Shown: positions 24,730 through 34,356 of the stretch, piece after piece | Layout of the letters: each line of letters begins with the position of its first letter | Numbering within the stretch: the first letter of the stretch is position 1 | NCBI RefSeq assembly: GCF_900113875.1 | Contig: NZ_FORA01000002.1 | Span: 248,001-312,000, forward strand | Reading direction: 5' to 3' | Source: Jannaschia pohangensis | Lineage (GTDB): Bacteria; Pseudomonadota; Alphaproteobacteria; Rhodobacterales; Rhodobacteraceae | DNA: 64,000 bases | Translations under genes and position numbers: made by a program | Notes under the pieces: model-generated | Told to the model about the DNA's origin: nothing | The model's database searches: none | The model's input: the letters and a program-made list of their open reading frames with translations, nothing else

Positions 24730-24773
24730 GATCCACGGGTGATCCGTGGGTGATCTGCGGGTGACGTGTGGGT
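24730..24773. repeat. Four 11-bp tandem repeats, GATCCACGGGT family
   Basis: Units GATCCACGGGT, GATCCGTGGGT, GATCTGCGGGT and GACGTGTGGGT follow without gaps, starting 6 bases after the gnd stop and ending before hemC. The GGGT end is invariant. Related copies are at 5526-5552 and 48666-48690. Confidence 0.75.
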
Positions 24774-24786
24774 GGACGGCGCAGGA

Positions 24787-25731
24787 TTAGCTGCGCCAGT
24801 CGAAAAATCCGTCGGGCGCGCGGTCGAGCAGGTCCTGGGCCATGCGGTCCCCGAGGGCCGCGCCATCGGTCGCGGGGCAGTCGCCCGACACGGTCAGCAC
24901 ATCTGACCCGTCGGGTCTCAGGATCTCGCCCCGGAAGCGCAGCCTGTCACCGTCGAGGTCGGCGAGGCCGGCGATCGGCGTCTCGCAGGAGCCGTCGAGG
25001 GTCTTCAGAAACTGCCGCTCGCAGGCAAGGCGCAGGCCGGTGTCGTGGTGATGGATCGCGGCCAGCATGGCGGCGATGCGGTCGTCGTCGGCGCGCCGCT
25101 CGATCCCGATGGCGCCCTGCGCCACGGCGGGCAGCATGTCGCCGGTGTCGATGGCGGTGCGCGGCACGTCGTCCATGCCAAGGCGGTTGAGGCCGGCCAT
25201 GGCGAGGAAGGTCGCCCGGGCGACCCCGTCGCGCAGCTTGCCCATGCGGGTCTGCACGTTGCCGCGGAACTCCACCAGCTCCAGATCGGGACGGCGCAGC
25301 GCCAGTTGCGCGCGGCGGCGCAGCGAAGATGACCCGACAACGGCCCCCTGCGGCAGGTCGGCCAGCGTGCCGCCGTCGAGCGTGACGAAGGCGTCGCGTG
25401 GATCTTCGCGCGGCAGATAGCAGTCGATCAGCAGGCCGTCCGGTTGCAGGGTCGGCATGTCCTTCATCGAGTGGACAGCGATGTCGATGTCGCCCGCCAG
25501 CAGCGCCTCCTCGATTTCGCGGGTGAACAGGCCCTTGCCGCCGATTTCCTTGAGCGGGCGGTCCAGAATGCGGTCGCCGGTCGTCTTGATGACGTTGATT
25601 TCGAAAGCATCGCCGGGCAGGTCGAACGCCGTCGCAAGACGGTCGCGCGTCTCGTGCGCCTGGGCCAGCGCCAGGGGCGAGCCACGGGTGCCGATCTTGA
25701 GGGGATGTGCGGAAGTGAAGTCTTGGGCCAT
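24787..25731 (-). CDS. hemC: Porphobilinogen deaminase (hydroxymethylbilane synthase)
   Basis: Polymerises four porphobilinogens to hydroxymethylbilane in tetrapyrrole synthesis. 314 residues. N-terminal KIGTRGSPLALAQA; conserved GKGLFTREIEEALL and VHSMKDMPT. The dipyrromethane cofactor cysteine is in GSCETPIAGLA. Divergent from hemE across a 114-base region with a PpsR-type palindrome. Confidence 0.95.
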   Translation of the reverse strand: MAQDFTSAHPLKIGTRGSPLALAQAHETRDRLATAFDLPGDAFEINVIKTTGDRILDRPLKEIGGKGLFTREIEEALLAGDIDIAVHSMKDMPTLQPDGLLIDCYLPREDPRDAFVTLDGGTLADLPQGAVVGSSSLRRRAQLALRRPDLELVEFRGNVQTRMGKLRDGVARATFLAMAGLNRLGMDDVPRTAIDTGDMLPAVAQGAIGIERRADDDRIAAMLAAIHHHDTGLRLACERQFLKTLDGSCETPIAGLADLDGDRLRFRGEILRPDGSDVLTVSGDCPATDGAALGDRMAQDLLDRAPDGFFDWRS

Positions 25732-25760
25732 GGCTCAGCAGTCTCTGACGGGATGCAATA

Positions 25761-25778
25761 TGTCAAGCAAGGTTGACA
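25761..25778. promoter_or_regulatory. TGT-N12-ACA palindrome (PpsR/CrtJ-like) between hemC and hemE
   Basis: TGTCAA-GCAAGG-TTGACA, exactly the TGT-N12-ACA pattern bound by the photosynthesis repressor PpsR/CrtJ. The two halves also read as outward TTGACA -35 hexamers for hemC and hemE; another TTGACA follows at 25791-25796. In Rhodobacter capsulatus, CrtJ is known to regulate several hem genes. Site identity is inferred from the pattern and its place. Confidence 0.55.
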
Positions 25779-25845
25779 CTCGCGCGATGTTTGACACTTT
25801 GAGCCCAAGGCGGCACCCGCTGTCCAGACCCGGCCGGAGACACGA

Positions 25846-26877
25846 ATGACCAAGACCCTGTTGAGAACGCTTGCCGGAGAGATCCTTCCGACCCAGCCGA
25901 TCTGGATGATGCGCCAGGCGGGGCGGTATCTGCCCGAATACCGCGCCACACGGGCCGAGGCGGGCGATTTCCTGTCGCTGTGCTACAACCCGGACCTTGC
26001 GACCGAAGTGACGCTGCAACCGATCCGGCGCTATGGGTTCGATGCGGCCATCCTGTTTGCCGACATCCTGCTGATTCCCCAGGCCTTGGGTGCGGACCTG
26101 TGGTTCGTCACCGGCGAGGGCCCGCGCCTGTCGACGGTGACCGGCCCCGCCGACCTTGCGAAACTGCGCGGCGCGGCGGACGTGCACGAGACGCTGGCCC
26201 CGATCTATCAGACGGTGCGCAACTTGGCCGGGGCGCTGCCGGCCGAGACGACGCTGATCGGCTTTGCGGGCGCGCCCTGGACCGTGGCAACCTATATGAT
26301 CGCCGGTCGCGGCACGCCCGATCAGGGGCCGGCCCACGCGCTGAAGGACACCGACCGCGCGACGTTCGAGGCGCTGCTGGACCTGCTGACCGAGGCGACC
26401 ATCGAATACCTGTCGGCGCAGATCGAGGCGGGGGCCGAGGTCGTCAAGCTGTTCGACAGTTGGGCCGGATCGCTGCGCGGGGATGATTTCGCGCGTTATG
26501 CCGTGGCCCCGGCCAAGCGGATCATCGGCGCCCTCAAGGTCCGTCATCCGGGCGTGCCGATCATCGCCTTCCCGCGCGAAGGCGGAGACGGATACATCGG
26601 CTTTCACGCGGCGACCGGGGCGGATTGCGTGGCGGTGGACGATTCCGTCACGGCGGAATGGGCCGCGGAACACGTACAGGTGTCGGGTTGCACCCAAGGC
26701 AACCTCGCCTCGCGGCACATGGTCACCGGCGGCGACGCGTTGGTGTCGGAGGTGCGGCGCATCCGCGATGCCTTTGCCAAGGGGCCGCATATCTTCAACC
26801 TGGGCCACGGGATCACGCCCGAGGCGAACCCCGACAACGTGTCCCTGATGATTGACACCCTGCGCGAAAACGCCTGA
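25846..26877 (+). CDS. hemE: Uroporphyrinogen decarboxylase
   Basis: Converts uroporphyrinogen III to coproporphyrinogen III, the step before HemF. 343 residues with the signature [16 protein letters not shown] near the N terminus and the second signature [13 protein letters not shown]. The C-terminal [13 protein letters not shown] is typical. ATG at 25846 after a GGAGA sequence. Divergent from hemC. Confidence 0.95.
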   Translation: MTKTLLRTLAGEILPTQPIWMMRQAGRYLPEYRATRAEAGDFLSLCYNPDLATEVTLQPIRRYGFDAAILFADILLIPQALGADLWFVTGEGPRLSTVTGPADLAKLRGAADVHETLAPIYQTVRNLAGALPAETTLIGFAGAPWTVATYMIAGRGTPDQGPAHALKDTDRATFEALLDLLTEATIEYLSAQIEAGAEVVKLFDSWAGSLRGDDFARYAVAPAKRIIGALKVRHPGVPIIAFPREGGDGYIGFHAATGADCVAVDDSVTAEWAAEHVQVSGCTQGNLASRHMVTGGDALVSEVRRIRDAFAKGPHIFNLGHGITPEANPDNVSLMIDTLRENA

Positions 26878-26904
26878 GGGTTCGCCCGGAGCGAAGGGGG
26901 CGGC

Positions 26905-28074
26905 ATGGAACGGTTCGATTTCGTGGTGATCGGCGGCGGCATGATGGGCGCGCCCTGTGCCCGCCATCTGGCCGAGGCGGGGCATCGGGTCGCCTTGGTC
27001 GCGGCGCCGGAGCCGGCGGTCAAAGCCGAGTGGCAGGGCCCCTTCGGCAGTCATTTCGACGCCGCCCGCATCACCCGGCAGGTGGCAGCAGACCCCGATT
27101 GGGCGTTGCTGTCGCAGCGATCGATCGCGCGCTATGGCGATCTGGAGGCGCGGTCGGGCCAGACCATCTTCCGCGAGGTCGGGGCCCTGATGGCCGGGCC
27201 GACCGACGGGCCGCTGGCGGGTTTTACCGAAGGATTCCTTGCGGTCGCCCAATCGGTTGAGGGTGCCGAGATCCTGTCGGCGGGGGATATCTGGGAGGCG
27301 CTCGGCCTCGCCCTGCCCGATGAGAGCGAGGTCTGCCTCGAGCGCAGGGGCGGCGGCTGGATCGACCCGCGCGCCATGCGACACGCACAGGTCATGCTGG
27401 CCGCCCATGCAGGCGCGCGGATCGTGCCGCAGGCCGCGGTGGCGCGCAACGGCGATGTGGTGGCGCTGGCCGACGGGGAACGGATCGGGGGCGACGAGAT
27501 CGTGGTCGCCACCGGCCCGCACGCCGGGTCGGACGGGCTGCTGCCGCTGGTGCCCTCGATGAAGGTCTGGGCGCGGACCATCGCGCTGGCCCGGATCAGC
27601 GAGACGATGGCCAGACGGCTTGCCGGGATGCCGAGCGTGATCTGGGTGCCCGAGGGGTGGGACCACGACCTCTATTTGCTGCCGCCGGTGCGGTATCCGG
27701 ACGGGCATCTCTATCTCAAGATCGGCGGGCAGCTGGACAGCCCCCGCATACACAGCGCCGCCGACATGCGCGACTGGTTTCACGGGACGGGAGACGCGGC
27801 GGTCGGGGCGCGGTTGATGACGCAGATGCGGGAGTTGATGCCGGACCTGAAGGTGCAGGCGACCCATACCGAACCCTGCGCCGTGGTCTGGACGGACACG
27901 GGTTTTCCCTATGTGGCGCGGGTGGCCGAGGGGCTGACCGTTCTGACGGGCGGCAACGGCGCGGCGGCCAAATGCGGCGACGAGTTGGGCCGGTTGGGCG
28001 CGATGGTCGCCCGGGGGCAGGACATCAGCGGCGAGGGCTACGCCACCGATTTCCGCGCCGTCTGGGTGCCCTAG
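26905..28074 (+). CDS. FAD-dependent oxidoreductase, monomeric sarcosine-oxidase-like
   Basis: 389 residues. FAD fold FVVIGGGMMGAPCARHLA at residues 5-22. A Cys in HTEPCAVVWTDTGFPYV sits where monomeric sarcosine oxidase and N-methyltryptophan oxidase bind FAD covalently. The C-terminal GGNGAAAKCGDELG completes the FAD site. It probably oxidises an N-methyl amino acid. It starts 27 bases after hemE and may share its transcript, though no link to heme synthesis is evident. Confidence 0.8.
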   Translation: MERFDFVVIGGGMMGAPCARHLAEAGHRVALVAAPEPAVKAEWQGPFGSHFDAARITRQVAADPDWALLSQRSIARYGDLEARSGQTIFREVGALMAGPTDGPLAGFTEGFLAVAQSVEGAEILSAGDIWEALGLALPDESEVCLERRGGGWIDPRAMRHAQVMLAAHAGARIVPQAAVARNGDVVALADGERIGGDEIVVATGPHAGSDGLLPLVPSMKVWARTIALARISETMARRLAGMPSVIWVPEGWDHDLYLLPPVRYPDGHLYLKIGGQLDSPRIHSAADMRDWFHGTGDAAVGARLMTQMRELMPDLKVQATHTEPCAVVWTDTGFPYVARVAEGLTVLTGGNGAAAKCGDELGRLGAMVARGQDISGEGYATDFRAVWVP

Positions 28075-28075
28075 G

Positions 28076-28969
28076 TCAGTACCACTTCGCCTCGGGCGGC
28101 AGGGACATGAGCACCGCATTGGCGTCGTGCCCGGTTTCCAGCCCGAACTTGGTGCCCCGATCATAGACCAGGTTGTATTCCGCATAGAGACCCCGGTGGA
28201 TCAGCTGCGCGTCCTTGTCGGCGTCGGTCCAGGGGTCGGCGCGGCGCTTTTCGACCAGTGGCACGAAGCCCGGCAGGAACTGACGGCCGACGTCCTGGGT
28301 GAAGGCGAAATCCGCCTCCCAATCGCCGGTGTTCAGATCGTCGTAGAAGATGCCGCCGACGCCCCGGGCGCGGCCCCGGTGCGGGATGAAGAAGTATTCG
28401 TCGGCCCAGGCCTTGAGCCGGTCATAGCGCCCCGCCTCGTGCGCATCGCAGGCGGCCTGCATGCAGGCGTGGAAATGAGCGGTATCCTCGGCGTATTCGA
28501 GACAGGGGTTCAGGTCGCTGCCGCCGCCGAACCACCACGCGTGGGGCGTCCAGAACATGCGGGTGTTCATGTGGACAGCCGGCACATGGGGGTTACGCAT
28601 ATGGGCGACCAGACTGATGCCCGAAGCCCAGAAGCGCGGGTCGTCCTCCATCCCCGGAACGCCGCGCGCGGCCATGGCCTTTTGCGCGCGGGGGGCAAGC
28701 GTGCCATGCACCTCGGACCAATTGACGCCGACCTTCTCGAAGACGCGACCGCCGCGCATGACCGACATGATGCCGCCGCCCGCGTCAGACCCGTCGTCGG
28801 CGGTGCGCGAAGTCGGCGATACGTCGAACCGTCCGGGGGCGAGGTCGGCAAAGGGGCCGGGCGCGCCCGCATCTTCCAGCGCCTCGAAGGCAGTGGTGAT
28901 CTGATCGCGCAGGCTGCGAAACCAGGTGGCGGCGCGCATCTTGCGTCCTTCGGCTGAATCGTCGGTCAT
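28076..28969 (-). CDS. hemF: Oxygen-dependent coproporphyrinogen III oxidase
   Basis: Aerobic conversion of coproporphyrinogen III to protoporphyrinogen IX. 297 residues. Conserved GGGIMSVMRGGRVFEKVGVN, the catalytic-region HMNTRMF and FGGGSDLNPCLE, and GRARGVGGIFYDDL. ATG at 28969 is chosen (MTDDSAEG) since AGGAAAG is upstream; a start at 28996 would add an unconserved leader. Stop is one base past the stop of the convergent FAD gene. Confidence 0.95.
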   Translation of the reverse strand: MTDDSAEGRKMRAATWFRSLRDQITTAFEALEDAGAPGPFADLAPGRFDVSPTSRTADDGSDAGGGIMSVMRGGRVFEKVGVNWSEVHGTLAPRAQKAMAARGVPGMEDDPRFWASGISLVAHMRNPHVPAVHMNTRMFWTPHAWWFGGGSDLNPCLEYAEDTAHFHACMQAACDAHEAGRYDRLKAWADEYFFIPHRGRARGVGGIFYDDLNTGDWEADFAFTQDVGRQFLPGFVPLVEKRRADPWTDADKDAQLIHRGLYAEYNLVYDRGTKFGLETGHDANAVLMSLPPEAKWY

Positions 28970-29223
28970 GGGTCTTTCTTTCCTGCAGTCGGTCAACTTG
29001 GCAAGACGTCACTTACGGACGCCCCATTTGTGCCACATTTGATGCCTTGTCTTGTAGGCAAAGCCGGCCGCAAGCACCAGATGTCGCGGAATTGTCGCCG
29101 AATCTGGGTATTTTCGGGGCAGGCCATCTGACGGTGGATTTGAGGCCGCCGATTGGCTAGGCTGATCCCAATCAACAAGGCAGGACCGGCGCAAGATCGG
29201 TTCGCCACAGGCAGAGCAGACGC

Positions 29224-30498
29224 GTGAACATGAACAGAATTCGGAAGGCCCTCGCGGGTCTGATCCCCCTTGTCTTGACCGCAGCTTTTCTGACGGTCGT
29301 CTTCGCCCAACCCGGTCGCGCCGCACCCTATGCGGAATTCGTGATGGATGCGCGAACCGGAGAGGTCCTGCGGTCCCGCAATGCGGACACCCGGCTGCAT
29401 CCGGCCTCGCTCACCAAGATGATGACGCTCTATATCGCCTTCGAGGCGGTCGCCCGAGGCGAGATCACCCTGGATACAGAGATCCGCATTTCGCGCCTTG
29501 CCGCGAGCGAGCCGCCGTCCAAACTGGGCCTGCGCGCCGGTCAGCGGATCGCGCTGCGCTATCTGATCCGCGCCGCCGCCGTGAAATCCGCAAACGACGC
29601 CGCGACCGCCATCGGCGAGGCGATTTCCGGCTCGGAGGAGGCCTTTGCCCTGCGCATGACGCGGACGGCCCAGGCGCTTGGCATGAACAGCACGACCTTC
29701 CGCAATGCCCACGGCCTGACCCAGTCGGGCCACATGAGCACGGCGCGCGACATGAGCAATCTGGGTCGGCGGCTATTCTATGACTATCCCGAGTATTACA
29801 ACCTGTTCTCGCGCCGGGCGACCGATGCGGGCGTGACCCAGGTCCGCAACACCAACCGCCGCCTTCTGGACTCCTATGAGGGCGCGGACGGGATCAAGAC
29901 CGGCTATACCAGCGCCGCCGGCTTCAACCTCGTGTCGTCGGCCGAACGCAACGGCGTGCGGATCATCGCCACCGTCTTTGGCGGCCGGTCCACCGCGACC
30001 CGCAACGCCCGGATCGCGGAGCTGCTGGACCTCGGCTTTTCGATGGCCCCGTCGCGCACAACCGAGACACCGCCGCCGCCGCCCGTCTATGCCGCGGTTT
30101 CGCGCCCCGGGCTCACGGCGCCCATTCGGTCCATGCGCCCGGTCATGCGCGGCACGCCGTCGGCCAACGCCGTCTATGCTTCGGCTTCGGCCCCGGGAAC
30201 GCCCGTCACGCGCGGCGACGACGCGGACGAGCGGATCATCGTGACCCGCAGCTCGCCCAGTGGCCAACCCTATGGCATCACGCTGGCCCGTCAGGGGTCG
30301 CGTGCCGAGGCCGACAAACTGCTGCTGCGCACCGCGCTTCAGGAACTCGACACGCTGGATCAGGCCTTGCGTCAGGTGAACCGCGTGCGCGGCGGGTTCC
30401 GCCCGGGCTTTGTCGGGCTGAGCCAGCGCGATGCCGAACGCGCCTGCCTGCGCCTGCGCGCCCGCGACGTGGAATGCGATGTAATCATCAGCGGATGA
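29224..30498 (+). CDS. D-alanyl-D-alanine carboxypeptidase with C-terminal SPOR domain
   Basis: Penicillin-binding protein of the PBP5/6 class that trims peptidoglycan stem pentapeptides. 424 residues. Hydrophobic signal peptide ends near residue 33. The active-site motifs are SLTK (Ser62-Lys65), SAN (in VKSANDAAT) and KTG (in IKTGYTSAAG). After a Pro-rich linker the last 75 residues resemble a SPOR domain, which binds denuded glycan at the septum. GTG at 29224 is given as start; ATG at 29230 is equally possible. Convergent with yejF. Confidence 0.9.
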   Translation: MNMNRIRKALAGLIPLVLTAAFLTVVFAQPGRAAPYAEFVMDARTGEVLRSRNADTRLHPASLTKMMTLYIAFEAVARGEITLDTEIRISRLAASEPPSKLGLRAGQRIALRYLIRAAAVKSANDAATAIGEAISGSEEAFALRMTRTAQALGMNSTTFRNAHGLTQSGHMSTARDMSNLGRRLFYDYPEYYNLFSRRATDAGVTQVRNTNRRLLDSYEGADGIKTGYTSAAGFNLVSSAERNGVRIIATVFGGRSTATRNARIAELLDLGFSMAPSRTTETPPPPPVYAAVSRPGLTAPIRSMRPVMRGTPSANAVYASASAPGTPVTRGDDADERIIVTRSSPSGQPYGITLARQGSRAEADKLLLRTALQELDTLDQALRQVNRVRGGFRPGFVGLSQRDAERACLRLRARDVECDVIISG

Positions 30499-30522
30499 TC
30501 GGCATGGCGGGCGGCCCGTGTG

Positions 30523-32136
30523 TCAGCCCGCCGCCGACCCCACGACTGTCATGTCGAAGGCCGCCGCCATCAGGGCGCGGGTGTAGGGATGCGCAGGCGC
30601 GTCGAAGACCTGGCTGACCTCGCCCGCCTCGACCACATCGCCGCGCTTCATCACCATCACCTTGTGGCTGAGCGCGCGGACGACCTTCAGGTCATGGCTG
30701 ATGAACAGGTAGGCCAACCCGTATCGCCGTTGCAGGTCGCGCAGCAATTCCACGATCTGCACCTGAACCGTCTGGTCGAGTGCGGACGTCGGCTCGTCCA
30801 GGACGACCAGCTTGGGGCGCAGGATCATGGCGCGCGCGATGGCGATCCGCTGACGTTGTCCACCCGAGAATTCATGCGGGTAGCGGTCCATCGACGCGGG
30901 GTCGATGCCCGTCTCGGTCAGGATCTCGGCCACCTGTTCGCGGTGCGGACGGCTGTCGCCGGTGTCATGCAGGCGCAGCCCCTCGGCCACGATTTCGGCC
31001 ACGGTCATGCGGGGGGACAGGCTGCCGTAGGGGTCCTGGAACACGATCTGCATGTCCTGACGCAGGGGGCGCAGGGCCTTGGATTTCAGACCGTCGATGC
31101 GGTTGCCCTGCAGTGTGATCGGCCCTTCCGACGAAATCAGGCGCATGATGGCCAGCGCGAGCGTCGTCTTGCCCGAGCCGCTTTCCCCGACGATGCCAAC
31201 CGTTTCCCCCGCGCGCACCGACAGGGTCGCGTCGTTGACGGCCTTGATGTAGCCCGTGGTGCGCTTGAGCAGGCCCTTCTGGATCGGGAACCAGATCTTG
31301 AGGTTCTCGGTCGACGCGATTTCGGGCGCCCCGGCGGGCACCGGATCGGGGGCGCCGGTGGATTCGGCGGCCAGCAGTTTCTGGGTATAGGGGTGTTTGG
31401 GGCTGTCGAAGATTTCGGCGACGGGGCCGGTCTCGACGATCAACCCATGCTCCATCACGCAGACCCGGTCGGCAAAGCGCCGGACGATGCCGAGGTCGTG
31501 GGTGATGAACAGCATCGACAGGCCTTCGCGGCGTTGCAGGTCGGCCAGCAGTTCGAGGATCTGCGCCTGGATTGTCACGTCGAGCGCGGTCGTCGGTTCA
31601 TCCGCGATCAGCAATTCGGGGCCGTTGGCGAGTGCCATGGCGATCATCACGCGCTGGCGTTGGCCACCTGACAATTGGTGCGGATAGGAGGCGAGGCGGC
31701 TTTCGGCATCGGCGATCCCGACCTTGTCGAGCAGGTCCAGAACCCGGTCGCGGGCGGCCTGTCCGGTCAGGCCCTGATGCAGGGTCAGGCTTTCGGTCAG
31801 CTGCTTGTCGATGGTGTGCAGCGGGTTGAGGGAGGTCATCGGCTCCTGAAAGATGAAGCTGACGTCGTTGCCGCGCACCCGGCGCAATTCCTTTTCCGAT
31901 GCACCGACCATCTGCGCGCCGTCATAGGTGATCGACCCTTCGATGGTCGCGCTGTCGGGCAGAAGGGATACCGTCGAGAGTGCCGTGACCGATTTGCCCG
32001 ACCCGGATTCGCCCACAAGCGCGACCGTCTCGCCCTTGTTGACGTCAAAGCTGATGCCCTTGACGGCGGGTATGACCTGACCGTCCTGACGGAAGGAGAT
32101 CCGCAGATCCCTGACGGACAAAAGGGATGTGCTCAT
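30523..32136 (-). CDS. yejF: Peptide ABC transporter, fused dual ATPase YejF
   Basis: 537 residues with two complete ABC ATPase domains. The first has Walker A GESGSGKS and signature LSGGQRQRV, the second GESGSGKT and FSGGQRQRI. Each domain ends with the oligopeptide/dipeptide C-terminal motif ([16 protein letters not shown]). It energises uptake by YejB/YejE. Last gene of yejABEF; its ATG overlaps the stop of yejE (32133-32136). Confidence 0.93.
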   Translation of the reverse strand: MSTSLLSVRDLRISFRQDGQVIPAVKGISFDVNKGETVALVGESGSGKSVTALSTVSLLPDSATIEGSITYDGAQMVGASEKELRRVRGNDVSFIFQEPMTSLNPLHTIDKQLTESLTLHQGLTGQAARDRVLDLLDKVGIADAESRLASYPHQLSGGQRQRVMIAMALANGPELLIADEPTTALDVTIQAQILELLADLQRREGLSMLFITHDLGIVRRFADRVCVMEHGLIVETGPVAEIFDSPKHPYTQKLLAAESTGAPDPVPAGAPEIASTENLKIWFPIQKGLLKRTTGYIKAVNDATLSVRAGETVGIVGESGSGKTTLALAIMRLISSEGPITLQGNRIDGLKSKALRPLRQDMQIVFQDPYGSLSPRMTVAEIVAEGLRLHDTGDSRPHREQVAEILTETGIDPASMDRYPHEFSGGQRQRIAIARAMILRPKLVVLDEPTSALDQTVQVQIVELLRDLQRRYGLAYLFISHDLKVVRALSHKVMVMKRGDVVEAGEVSQVFDAPAHPYTRALMAAAFDMTVVGSAAG

Positions 32137-33242
32137 GCGAAGGTCTTCCGGGGGTCGAAGGCGTCGCGGACACCCTCGAAGATGAAGACCAGCAGGGACA
32201 GCATGATCGCGAAGGTGAAGAAGGACGTGAAGGCCAGCCAGGGGGCCTGAAGGTTCTGCTTGGCCTGCAACGTCATCTCTCCGAGCGACGGGGCCGAGGA
32301 CGGCAAACCGAAGCCCAGGAAGTCGAGCGCCGCCAGCGTGCCGATGGTGCCCGTCACGATGAACGGCAGGAAGGTCAGCGTGGCGACCATGGCATTGGGC
32401 AGCACGTGGCGGAACATAATGACGCTGTTGGATACGCCAAGCGCGCGGGCCGCCCGGACGTATTCGAAGTTGCGCGCCCGCAGGAATTCGGCCCGCACCA
32501 CCGAAATGAGGGAGGTCCAGCCAAAGAGGACCATCAGCCCCACCAGAACCCAGAAGCCGAGCGGGATGATCGCCGAGACGATGATGATGATATAGAGCGA
32601 CGGGGTGGAGCCCCAGATCTCGATCAGGCGTTGCAGCAGCAGGTCCGTCCAGCCGCCGAAGAAGCCCTGCACCGCGCCCGCGGCGATGCCGATGATGCTG
32701 GTCGCGACCGTCACGATCAGGGCGAAAGCCACCGACAGGCGGAAGCCATAGATCACGCGGGCCAGAACGTCGCGCGCGGTGTCGTCGGTGCCCAGAAGGT
32801 GATCGCCGTCAGGGGCTGAGGGGGCGGCACCCTCGATGTCGTTGACGGTGTTGTAGCTGTAGGGGATGAGCGGCCAGACGGTCCACCCTTCGACCACCGG
32901 TTCGCCCGCGAACAGGCCCGTCGCCTCGATCTCGACGATGACGCCTTCGGGGTCGTCGAAGCAATCTTCCAGCCCGCCGGAGCGGATCAGGCATTGCACT
33001 TCGGCATCGCGGTACACGGCCTCGGACTGAAAATCGCCGCCGAAGGCCGTCTCTGGGTAGAAACGGAAGATCGGCATGTGCAGCTCGCCCCGGTAGCTGA
33101 CCAGGATCGGGCGGTCGTTCGCCACGAATTCCGCAAACAGCGAAATGCCGAACAAGACGGCGAAGACCCACAGCGACCAATAGGCCCGGCCATTCTTTCG
33201 GAAATTCCGCAGGCGGCGACGGTTGAGGGGCGACAGCTTCAT
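32133..33242 (-). CDS. yejE: Peptide ABC transporter permease YejE
   Basis: 369 residues, binding-protein-dependent permease with six predicted helices. A long periplasmic insertion after the first helix (residues about 40-140) is typical of YejE. The EAA-type loop is [22 protein letters not shown]. Overlaps yejB and yejF by 4 bp on either side. Confidence 0.93.
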   Translation of the reverse strand: MKLSPLNRRRLRNFRKNGRAYWSLWVFAVLFGISLFAEFVANDRPILVSYRGELHMPIFRFYPETAFGGDFQSEAVYRDAEVQCLIRSGGLEDCFDDPEGVIVEIEATGLFAGEPVVEGWTVWPLIPYSYNTVNDIEGAAPSAPDGDHLLGTDDTARDVLARVIYGFRLSVAFALIVTVATSIIGIAAGAVQGFFGGWTDLLLQRLIEIWGSTPSLYIIIIVSAIIPLGFWVLVGLMVLFGWTSLISVVRAEFLRARNFEYVRAARALGVSNSVIMFRHVLPNAMVATLTFLPFIVTGTIGTLAALDFLGFGLPSSAPSLGEMTLQAKQNLQAPWLAFTSFFTFAIMLSLLVFIFEGVRDAFDPRKTFA

Positions 33243-34321
33243 GTTTCGCGGCTCTCGAAATCGATGCGAGGATCGACCCAGATATAGGTCAGGTCGGTGA
33301 TCAGCCCGACGAGAAGGCCCAGAAGGGAGAACGCGAAGAGCGTGCCGAACATCACCGGATAGTCGCGCGTCACCGCCGCCTCGAACCCCAGACGGCCCAG
33401 ACCGTCGAGCGAGAAGATCGTCTCGATGATGACCGATCCGCCGAAGAACACGCTGACGAACAGCGCCGGAAAGCCCGAGATCACGATCAGCATGGCATTG
33501 CGGAACACGTGGCCATAGAACACCTGCCGGTCGGGCAGACCCTTGGCCCGCGCGGTTACCACGTATTGCTTGCGGATTTCATCCAGGAACGAGTTTTTCG
33601 TGAGCAGGGTGAGACCGGCAAAAGCCGAGATGGTCGAAGCCAGAACCGGCAGGGCGATGTGCCACAGATAGTCGAGCGCCTGCTCGATTGGCCCGAGGCT
33701 GTCGAATTCGGGCGAGGTGAGGCCGCGCAGAGGGAATATCTTGAAATAGGACCCGCCCGCAAACAGCACGAGCAGCATGATCGCAAAGAGAAACCCCGGG
33801 ATCGCATAGGCCACGATCACCACGCCGGACGTCCAGGTGTCGAAGGTCGACCCGTCGCGCACCGCCTTGCGGATGCCGAGGGGGATGGAGATCAGATAGG
33901 CCAGCAGGGTCGACCAGAGGCCGAGCGTGATCGATACGGGCATTTTTTCCAGCACCAGATCGACCACGGAAATCGAGCGGAAATAGCTCTCTCCGAAGTC
34001 GAAGCGCATATAGTCCCACATCATGTTCAGGAACCGTTCGAGCGGCGGCTTGTCAAAGCCGAACTGGCGCTCCAGCTCCTTGATGAACTCTTCGGGCAGA
34101 CCCCGCGCGCCGGCATAGCTCGACTCGCTCGCGACCTGTCCCACGGTTTCGTTTGCGGCGCCCGAGAACCCCGAAAAGGCATCGCCGCCGCCCTCCAGCT
34201 CGGCCAGGATCTGCTGGACGGGGCCGCCCGGCACGAACTGTATCAGCGCGAAGTTGATGATCATGATCCCCAGAAGGGTGGGGATGATCAGCAGAAGTCT
34301 GCGGACGATATAGGCCAGCAT
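33239..34321 (-). CDS. yejB: Peptide ABC transporter permease YejB
   Basis: 360 residues. It begins with the DppB-type helix ([21 protein letters not shown]). A long periplasmic stretch follows, then the permease core with loop [21 protein letters not shown]. Partner of YejE in a heterodimeric channel for oligopeptides; in enterobacteria the same system admits microcin C. 35 bases after yejA. Confidence 0.93.
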   Translation of the reverse strand: MLAYIVRRLLLIIPTLLGIMIINFALIQFVPGGPVQQILAELEGGGDAFSGFSGAANETVGQVASESSYAGARGLPEEFIKELERQFGFDKPPLERFLNMMWDYMRFDFGESYFRSISVVDLVLEKMPVSITLGLWSTLLAYLISIPLGIRKAVRDGSTFDTWTSGVVIVAYAIPGFLFAIMLLVLFAGGSYFKIFPLRGLTSPEFDSLGPIEQALDYLWHIALPVLASTISAFAGLTLLTKNSFLDEIRKQYVVTARAKGLPDRQVFYGHVFRNAMLIVISGFPALFVSVFFGGSVIIETIFSLDGLGRLGFEAAVTRDYPVMFGTLFAFSLLGLLVGLITDLTYIWVDPRIDFESRET

Positions 34322-34356
34322 TCAGCGGCGACCCCGGATGCAGATCCGTTTGCGCA

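Noticed and set aside
25735..28185. An 816-codon minus-strand ORF over hemE and the sarcosine-oxidase-like gene
   Set aside because: Antisense to hemE and an FAD enzyme with intact motifs.
30506..30532. GGCGGGC/GCCCGCC between dacC and yejF as terminator
   Set aside because: It overlaps the yejF stop, has a 13-base loop and no T-run; too weak to call.
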